In this document: piece by piece, positions 1-3,531 of the stretch
Numbering within the stretch: the stretch's first letter is position 1
Layout of the letters: each line of letters begins with the position of its first letter
Assembly (NCBI GenBank): GCA_036373915.1
Contig: DASUUU010000123.1
Location: 1 to 5,285 of the forward strand
Reading direction: 5' to 3'
Length of the DNA: 5,285 nucleotides
Source: JASLBX01 sp036373915
GTDB lineage: Bacteria > Actinomycetota > Actinomycetes > Jiangellales > Jiangellaceae
Translations under genes and position numbers: made by a program
The notes under the pieces: generated by a model
Seen by the model: the letters and a program-made list of their open reading frames with translations, nothing else
Databases searched by the model: none
What the model was told of the DNA's origin: nothing

Positions 1-1
1 G

Positions 2-203
2 GACAAGCGCGTCGACGAGGGGACCCGGTGAGCGGTGCCGGTTCCGCAGCTCGATCATCCCGCCGTGGTGCCGCAAGAGCCCGAAGGTCGCCGAGATGCT
101 GACGCTGATGTACCTGCACGGCAGGTCGACGGGTGACTTCGTGCCGGCGCTGGAGGAGTTCCTCGGCTCCGCCGCCGGCTTGTCGAGCGCCCCGGCTTGG
201 TGA
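2..203 (+). pseudogene. IS256-family transposase fragment, frameshifted
   Basis: This is an internal piece of a mutator-type (IS256 family) DDE transposase. Frame 2 reads DKRVDEGT from the window edge. One extra C in the CCC at 24-26 then shifts the homology into frame 3, which carries RFRSSIIPPWCRKSPKVAEM, MYLHG, GDFVPALEEFLGSAAGLS and ends at TGA 201-203. The IIPPW(C)RKS, YLHG and GDFVPALEEFLGSAAGLS strings are hallmark N-terminal family sequence lying ahead of the catalytic DDE domain. Recognisable homology fades near base 190, where the frame runs out as SSAPAW and stop. The true N-terminus is beyond the left edge and the whole catalytic domain is missing, so the copy is dead. I see no IS terminal inverted repeat next to the break. 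Confidence 0.85.
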
Positions 204-332
204 CGCAGAGCTGTTCTGCCGTGAGGGGAAGGCTTACCTGCGCGCTTACCCCACGGTCTCGAATTGGGCCTGGTTCTGCTACGTCATCCTCTTTCCGGTC
301 GCGGTGCTTGAACTGAATCAGCGCGGCTGCCA

Positions 333-347
333 CCGCGAATATCGCGG
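333..347. repeat. 15-base palindrome
   Basis: CCGCGA and TCGCGG form perfect 6-base arms around an ATA centre. It could be a dimeric operator half-lost from a vanished gene, or a short hairpin. No neighbouring gene gives it a role. Confidence 0.4.
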
Positions 348-397
348 ATCTTCGCGGGCCTTCTTGAAGTGCCCTTGGGGGGCGCGGTGCTGCCATG

Positions 398-439
398 CCC
401 TTCGGTCAGCGCTCCCTGGCTGTTCCTGTGACCGAAGGG
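398..439. repeat. 11-bp perfect inverted repeat, 20-base loop
   Basis: CCCTTCGGTCA at 398-408 is matched by its exact reverse complement TGACCGAAGGG at 429-439, separated by 20 bases. No T-tract follows on either strand, so it is not a standard Rho-independent terminator. It may be an operator pair, a transposon-end remnant or a folded RNA element. It lies in the gene-poor stretch. Confidence 0.55.
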
Positions 440-751
440 TCCGCTGGTGGTCCTGCACCAACGACGCGCGGGAGGGCGGGGCCATCCGACGCCGTCCAGC
501 GTGGACAGGTGTCGCCCGCGACAGCAACGGTGAACCCACGTGCGGTCCCGCCAGCGGCACTGGCGAATAGCCTCGTAGTGGGCCAGGGCGGTGTGAGCGG
601 CCGGCGCCGACGGCCGGCCCGAAGGGCTGTGGCCGTCGAACAGCGCCGCCCTTGACTCCCGATAGCCGGATTCGGCAAGGCGAGACTGGCGGTGCTGCCT
701 CCACTGGAGCGGGGCGAGAGCGCGCGGGCGCAAAGGGCGGCCGCCTGGGCC

Positions 752-769
752 TGCCAACATCCTGCCAAC
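752..769. repeat. Arm-type repeat pair of att site 1
   Basis: TGCCAAC occurs at 752-758 and 763-769, one helical turn (11 bases) apart; read on the minus strand it is GTTGGCA. The first copy starts 100 bases and the second 89 bases before the tRNA-derived core at 852. The second att site has a diverged pair (GTGGGAA on the minus strand) at exactly the same 100- and 89-base distances. Phased direct repeats beside a core site are how tyrosine recombinases bind with their N-terminal domain, so these are inferred to be arm-type integrase sites. Confidence 0.6.
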
Positions 770-851
770 GCACAATCCGCGACATGGGCTCCAGAGCGCG
801 TCGCCAGACGCACTCTCCACCCGAGCTGACCTGGTAGTTCGAGCGCTGGCC

Positions 852-898
852 CGTTCGGGACGCAGAGGTCGCGAGTTCAAATCTCGCCCACCCGACCA
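852..898 (+). other. att core 1: 3' half of tRNA-Pro(CGG)
   Basis: The sequence begins in the anticodon loop (TTCGGGA, anticodon CGG). It continues through an anticodon-stem 3' strand CGCAG, variable loop AGGTC, T arm GCGAG-TTCAAAT-CTCGC, acceptor strand CCACCCG, discriminator A and an encoded CCA (896-898). The bases before the loop (GCCCG) do not pair with CGCAG, and no CGGGTGG acceptor 5' strand exists upstream, so this is half a tRNA and not a functional gene. A tRNA 3' half preceded by arm-type repeats is the signature of an attR-like junction of an element integrated in tRNA-Pro. It matches the copy at 1760-1804 at 43 of 45 positions. Confidence 0.75.
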
Positions 899-900
899 GG

Positions 901-926
901 TCAGGCGGCACTTCGGTGCCGCCTGA
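901..926. terminator. Hairpin after att core 1, UUCG loop
   Basis: An 11-bp perfect stem, TCAGGCGGCAC paired with GTGCCGCCTGA, is closed by a TTCG tetraloop at 912-915. It starts 2 bases after the tRNA 3' end, the usual place for a tRNA terminator in high-GC bacteria. No clear T-run follows, so its action as a terminator is inferred from position and stability. Confidence 0.65.
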
Positions 927-1045
927 AGCGCGTTCTCGACGTGTCCACCCCGCGGAGTTGGGCTGGACGACCTGGCCATCGGTCCCGCCGCGGGTCGAAC
1001 ATCCTGTTCGTTCTCCTGACCGACGACGCGCGACCGGTAGGAGGC
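927..1045. other. Spacer between att core 1 and the small-gene pair
   Basis: About 120 bases with no supported gene on either strand. If att 1 had the same layout as att 2, an integrase 3' end would be expected here. I looked on the minus strand for an LGHS...TLDxY string and found none. Confidence 0.4.
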
Positions 1046-1065
1046 CACCGCATCGAGGTGCGGTG
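1046..1065 (-). terminator. Hairpin downstream of the small-gene pair
   Basis: CACCGCA (1046-1052) pairs perfectly with TGCGGTG (1059-1065) around a 6-base loop. It lies 7 bases past the stop codon of the helix-turn-helix gene, in the right place to end the two-gene minus-strand transcript. There is no T-tract. Confidence 0.4.
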
Positions 1066-1071
1066 CGGGGG

Positions 1072-1344
1072 TCAGGCTGGTGCAGCGAGTGTTCCGTAGC
1101 GCTGTTGTGCGCCTTGGGCGGAGGTGCCGATCTGTTCGCCGATCTGTTTCCAGGTGAGGCCGGCGGCGCGGGCGGCGGCGACGGCTTCGGCGATCTGGCG
1201 TTCGCTCCGGGCTCGGTTCAGCGCGGCGCGGCGTAGCAGGTGGAGGGTGAGGTCGACCTCGTCGTCCGGTGACGGCTCGTACTGTTCGAACTTGGCGGCG
1301 AGCTCGTCGGCGTGGTCGAGGATCTCCTGCATGGATCGGGGCAT
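1072..1344 (-). CDS. Helix-turn-helix protein, putative antitoxin
   Basis: A small protein of 90 residues with an acidic, helical N-terminal half (ILDHADELAAKFEQYEPSPDDEVDL). Its C-terminal region, AEAVAAARAAGLTWKQIGEQIGTSAQGAQQRYG, reads as a helix-turn-helix of the sigma-factor-like or XRE-like kind common in actinobacteria. It probably binds DNA. I prefer the ATG at 1342-1344 because GAGGTG sits 6 bases upstream of it. A GTG at 1351-1353 would add three residues and overlap the upstream stop as GTGA. In either case translation is coupled to the preceding putative toxin gene. The toxin-first order with a DNA-binding partner recalls type II toxin-antitoxin pairs such as brnTA, where the second product represses the operon. 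That assignment is inference from layout. It could instead be an unrelated small regulator. Confidence 0.8.
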   Translation of the reverse strand: MPRSMQEILDHADELAAKFEQYEPSPDDEVDLTLHLLRRAALNRARSERQIAEAVAAARAAGLTWKQIGEQIGTSAQGAQQRYGTLAAPA

Positions 1345-1349
1345 GGCGG

Positions 1350-1574
1350 TCACCTCAGGAACTTGGGCCGGGCGGCCATGGCGTGGACGATGAACTCGAT
1401 GCCTTCGTCGGATGTGGCGACGCCGATCTCGAGCGGGTCTCCGGATCGGTCGCCGCCGATGAGCATGGTGAGGTCGTCGAGGGCGAACACTCTGATCAGG
1501 TGGTGGTAGGCGTGGAGGATGTCGTCGTCCGGGATCCCGTGCTTGCGGGCGCTCGCCATGATGACGGGATCCAC
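1350..1574 (-). CDS. BrnT-like small protein, putative toxin
   Basis: A 74-residue protein with ARKHGIPDDDILHAYHHLIRVF near the N-terminus, then DDLTMLIGGDRSGDPLEIGV and a C-terminal IVHAMAARPKFLR. This pattern (S/A-x-KHG-I-x-x-x-D-I, a middle beta strand with an IG turn, and HAMxARPKFL at the end) belongs to a widespread actinobacterial small-protein group. It resembles the BrnT ribonuclease-toxin fold in its KHG opening and Arg/Lys-rich end, but I cannot confirm membership by eye. Translation starts at GTG 1572-1574, with only a weak AAGG about 12 bases upstream; ATG 1557-1559 is the alternative. Its stop overlaps or directly precedes the start of the helix-turn-helix gene, so the two are co-translated. 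The pair sits alone between two attachment sites, as expected of an element-stabilising module. Confidence 0.75.
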   Translation of the reverse strand: MDPVIMASARKHGIPDDDILHAYHHLIRVFALDDLTMLIGGDRSGDPLEIGVATSDEGIEFIVHAMAARPKFLR

Positions 1575-1659
1575 AGCGTCAACTTACCTTGATGCACGCG
1601 AGGTGACTACCCGTTCGAGGGGCACGCACACTCAACACCTCGAGGCGAGTCCACAGGCT

Positions 1660-1677
1660 TTCCCACGTTCTTCCCAC
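1660..1677. repeat. Arm-type repeat pair of att site 2
   Basis: TTCCCAC occurs at 1660-1666 and 1671-1677, 11 bases apart (minus strand GTGGGAA). The starts are exactly 100 and 89 bases before the att core at 1760, the same as the GTTGGCA pair at site 1. Together the two pairs give a GTKGGMA consensus. Base identity between the pairs is partial but the spacing is fully conserved, which argues for a functional constraint. Confidence 0.6.
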
Positions 1678-1759
1678 GTGCGGGCCGCAACATGGGTGGT
1701 ACAGGACGCCAACTAGTGCCTGATGGCACGCTCGTTGCCTGGTGGGCGGGCTGGCGGCT

Positions 1760-1804
1760 CGTTCGGGACGCGAAGGTCGCGAGTTCAAATCTCGCCCACC
1801 CGAC
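1760..1804 (+). other. att core 2: 3' half of tRNA-Pro(CGG)
   Basis: This is a second copy of the tRNA-Pro(CGG) 3' half: anticodon loop TTCGGGA, 3' stem strand CGCGA, variable loop AGGTC, T arm GCGAG-TTCAAAT-CTCGC, acceptor strand CCACCCG. It differs from copy 1 only in AG versus GA in the anticodon stem, and after the discriminator it reads CTC so no CCA is encoded. The preceding GCTCG pairs with the stem at only 3 of 5 positions and no D arm or 5' acceptor strand is present. It is therefore an attachment-site remnant. Element-type arm repeats lie to its left and an integrase tail to its right, which is the arrangement of a complete attP or of a junction between two tandem related elements. 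Confidence 0.75.
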
Positions 1805-1814
1805 TCCACAGAAA

Positions 1815-1832
1815 GGGCCTGGTCACAGGCCC
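1815..1832 (-). terminator. Terminator of the integrase remnant
   Basis: GGGCCTG (1815-1821) pairs perfectly with CAGGCCC (1826-1832) around a 4-base loop, and on the minus strand it is followed by TTTCT. The TGA stop of the integrase remnant (1823-1825) lies in the loop. It fits an intrinsic terminator for the integrase. It could also act on plus-strand transcripts leaving the tRNA half, though no T-run follows on that strand. Confidence 0.6.
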
Positions 1833-2068
1833 TCTCGCCGCGTCTCGGCACCGTCGTCGGTGCCGGCCGGAGGCGACTGCATCCAGCGTCCGCCCCCCGG
1901 GGCCGGATCGAGGAACCTGGCCGCTGTGGCATCCACCGCTGCCTTGTGCTGCTCGGTCACCACCTGGGCGTATGGGTCGAGCGTCACCCGGGAATCGGAG
2001 TGGCCGAGCACGTCCGGCTAACCCGTGTGAGTGACCAGCTTCGTGCTGATGTCCGGTCTCACCTGGTG
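1823..2068 (-). pseudogene. Tyrosine recombinase (integrase), C-terminal remnant
   Basis: The minus strand encodes LGHSDSRVTLDPYAQVVTEQHKAAVDATAARFLDP. This is the end of a phage/ICE-type tyrosine recombinase: LGHS holds the histidine after the final conserved His/Trp region, and the Tyr of TLDPYAQV is the nucleophile. Upstream in the same frame, DISTKLVTHTG is followed by a TAG stop and then PDVLGHS. Related integrases run from DISxxxVS straight into xxLGHS, so a few bases have been inserted or scrambled at about 2015-2025 and the copy is broken. Everything before DIST, including the Arg boxes and the arm-binding domain, is missing; homology ends close to the methyltransferase stop at 2081. 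The tail after FLDP is a Gly/Pro-rich extension. Its 3' end points at att core 2, the normal int-att order in actinobacterial integrative elements. Confidence 0.8.
1846..1865. repeat. 8-bp hairpin inside the integrase tail
   Basis: CGGCACCG (1846-1853) and CGGTGCCG (1858-1865) pair perfectly around TCGT. It lies within the low-complexity C-terminal extension of the integrase remnant, only 13 bases from the terminator stem. It may be a second hairpin of the terminator region or simply GC-rich coding sequence. Confidence 0.35.
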
Positions 2069-2080
2069 CGACGCTCGCGC

Positions 2081-2920
2081 TCAGCGTCGGCCGGTGACGA
2101 GCCAGGCCCCGTTGCCCTGGATCACCACACCATCGGGAGTTGCATGGTCGGCGAGGGCCTGCTCGACGGCCTCGATGGCGGCTGCCTGGTTGGCGGGGGG
2201 TGCACCGGACAGCAGGTCACGGACCATGGGCATTGAGCGGATGAACGCCACCGCGTCGTCCACGTTGGTCCCGATGCGCATCGATCCGGTCAGTTCCTCG
2301 ATCTCGACCGCGGTGAAGCCGGCTCGTTCGAGCACGTCCGCGATCAACGATCGATCCGCCAGGCCGAGGGGACCGGGCTGGCCGGGAGCGACGCCGGCGG
2401 GGACGCCCACATGCGGCGCGGCGGCGGCTCCTGCGACCATGATCCAGGGGTTGCGGTCGAGCGCCTGTGGGGCGGTGAAGGCGATCCGGCCTCCTGGGCG
2501 GAGGGCCCGAACGAGGTTGGCGAGGGCTGCGGCTGGGTCGTTGAAGAACATGAGGCCGTTGCGGCTCACGAGTACGTCGAATGCCTCTTCGTCGTAGGGG
2601 TATGCCGCTGCGTCGGCCACGACGAGTTCCACCTCCTCGGCACCGGCGCTGGCGGCACGGTCGCGAGCGGTGGCGACAAGGTCGGGCGAGATGTCGACGG
2701 CGAGCACCGATCCGCCGGGGCGAACCTGCCGCGCCGCCTCCAGGGCGATGGCTCCGGCGCCACAGCCCACGTCGAGGACGCGTTCGCCAGGCGAGAGGTC
2801 GGCCGCATCGATCAACGCTTCGCCGAAGACACGGTTGATCTCGTCATAGCGGGCGGCCTCCGACCTCCAGTGGCGCCCCTCCTCGCCGCGCCAGCGCGCC
2901 GCCCAATCGACCGCGGTCAT
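2081..2920 (-). CDS. Class I SAM-dependent methyltransferase
   Basis: A 279-residue cytosolic enzyme expected to transfer a methyl group from S-adenosylmethionine to a small-molecule acceptor. Motif I is VLDVGCGAG (48-56), which holds the glycine-rich SAM loop. The acidic residue after strand 2 is D76 in AVDIS. VADAAAYPYD (101-110) contacts adenine, FDVLVSRNGLMFF (114-126) is motif IV-like and LRPGGRI (140-146) is the usual post-motif element. The overall layout is UbiE/Methyltransf_11-like, with a variable C-terminal part (150-279) that should set the substrate; I cannot name it. The ATG overlaps the stop of the SRPBCC gene as ATGA, so the two are translationally coupled. Length is normal and the C-terminus (GNGAWLVTGRR) looks complete, although the integrase remnant begins within about 15 bases of the stop. 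Confidence 0.9.
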   Translation of the reverse strand: MTAVDWAARWRGEEGRHWRSEAARYDEINRVFGEALIDAADLSPGERVLDVGCGAGAIALEAARQVRPGGSVLAVDISPDLVATARDRAASAGAEEVELVVADAAAYPYDEEAFDVLVSRNGLMFFNDPAAALANLVRALRPGGRIAFTAPQALDRNPWIMVAGAAAAPHVGVPAGVAPGQPGPLGLADRSLIADVLERAGFTAVEIEELTGSMRIGTNVDDAVAFIRSMPMVRDLLSGAPPANQAAAIEAVEQALADHATPDGVVIQGNGAWLVTGRR

Positions 2921-3444
2921 CGCTCGCTCACATGTGCGACGTGGGTCGCGCCATGAGCCGAGGCCGCCGCGTCGGTCGCCCCTTCGGCGGCCGCCTTGAC
3001 GCCCGCCAGCGTGGTGCGCATGCCGGCGATGAGGTCCTCGTCCCGATCAGCCACGCCGAGCAGCAGGCCGTTGAACCAGTTGGTGATCCGCCAGTCTGGC
3101 TTCACGACCTCATAGGACTCGGTGAGCCGGGTGCCGTCGCCTTCGGGTTCCATGGAGTACCGCCAGTCGCACACACCGCAGGGGAGCACGTCGCGGCGGA
3201 AGGAGAACTCACGTCCCGGTTGGGCTGACACGACCACGAGCGTGTTCGACCAACGGGCCCGGCCCCGGCGGTTGTAGCCCTTGAACCGGGCGCCGGGAAC
3301 CGGTCCTTCCGTCCCGACCCATCTGCAGCGGTGGGTCTCCGGGCTCCATTCGCCCATCCGGGTCACGTCGGACACGAGCGTGTACACGCGCTCGGGTGAG
3401 GCCTCGACGTGCACGGTCACCGCTCCGCGGGTTGCTCGCTTCAT
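2917..3444 (-). CDS. SRPBCC (START/Bet v1-like) family protein
   Basis: A 175-residue protein with the SRPBCC helix-grip fold, a deep hydrophobic pocket used by polyketide cyclases, aromatase-like proteins and lipid or ligand carriers. The opening VTVHVEASPERVYTLVSDVTRMGEWSP (9-35) is diagnostic: beta 1, the ASPExVY helix, then the D-xxxMxxWSP turn. GARFKGYNRR, NTLVVVSAQPGREFSFR and GTRLTESYEV match the later strands, and DLIAGMRTTLAGVKAAAE (137-154) is the long C-terminal helix. Cysteines at 89 and 92 (PCGVC) are a possible metal or disulphide pair. The last 20 residues form an Ala/His-rich tail outside the fold. The start ATG has AGAGGTG about 6 bases upstream. It is the first gene of a coupled pair with the methyltransferase, so a shared small-molecule or lipid substrate is plausible but unproven. 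Confidence 0.88.
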   Translation of the reverse strand: MKRATRGAVTVHVEASPERVYTLVSDVTRMGEWSPETHRCRWVGTEGPVPGARFKGYNRRGRARWSNTLVVVSAQPGREFSFRRDVLPCGVCDWRYSMEPEGDGTRLTESYEVVKPDWRITNWFNGLLLGVADRDEDLIAGMRTTLAGVKAAAEGATDAAASAHGATHVAHVSER

Positions 3445-3462
3445 TACGGCACCTCTCTCAGA

Positions 3463-3474
3463 TCGACTTGTCGA
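3463..3474. promoter_or_regulatory. Dyad upstream of the SRPBCC gene
   Basis: TCGAC-TT-GTCGA is a 12-base dyad centred about 25 bases before the SRPBCC start codon, within the 82-base gap after the regulator gene. It could be an operator for the adjacent LuxR-type regulator. No convincing -35/-10 pair accompanies it, and the run-on transcript from the regulator could also serve the pair. Confidence 0.25.
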
Positions 3475-3519
3475 GCGGGGTCGTCTGGAAGTGTCCGGCG
3501 AGCTGCCGCCGCCCGCATC

Positions 3520-3531
3520 GGTAGACCTACC
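3520..3531. promoter_or_regulatory. Dyad overlapping the regulator stop codon
   Basis: GGTAG-AC-CTACC has perfect 5-base arms and spans the TAG stop (3527-3529) of the regulator gene. It lies 76 bases before the SRPBCC start. LuxR-type dimers bind dyads of this kind, but arms this short also occur by chance. Confidence 0.2.

Larger units (their letters stand above)
204..751. other. Gene-poor stretch of decayed DNA
   Basis: Open frames exist on both strands here, as expected at this GC content, but none has a convincing ribosome binding site, recognisable domain or homologous motif. The stretch lies between a dead transposase and a dead attachment site and is best read as eroded element DNA. 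It contains the palindrome at 333-347 and the inverted repeat at 398-439. The local translations I inspected are arginine- and proline-rich, like noise frames. Confidence 0.55.

Noticed and set aside
133..570. Plus-strand open frame of 145 codons
   Set aside because: It starts inside the transposase relic in the wrong frame, shows no domain or ribosome binding site, and has erratic composition.
752..769. CRISPR-like short repeats
   Set aside because: Only two 7-base units 11 bases apart, with no spacers of CRISPR length and no cas genes; the arm-site explanation fits better.
822..898. A complete, functional tRNA at att core 1, suggested by CTGGTAG upstream resembling a D loop
   Set aside because: The anticodon stem 5' strand does not pair, the D-loop-like string is 6 bases too far from the anticodon loop, and the required CGGGTGG acceptor strand is absent.
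284..1048. Long minus-strand open frame (254 codons) containing GGRDLNSRPLRPER
   Set aside because: That string is the antisense translation of the tRNA-Pro 3' half, a well-known source of false proteins. The frame also runs through the att site and the hairpin, and nothing else in it resembles a domain.
1579..1932. Minus-strand open frame of 117 codons containing GGRDLNSRPSRPER
   Set aside because: Same cause: it reads antisense through the second tRNA half and overlaps the integrase remnant in another frame.
2411..2956. Plus-strand open frame of 181 codons opposite the methyltransferase
   Set aside because: Antisense shadow; the minus strand carries a complete methyltransferase motif series.
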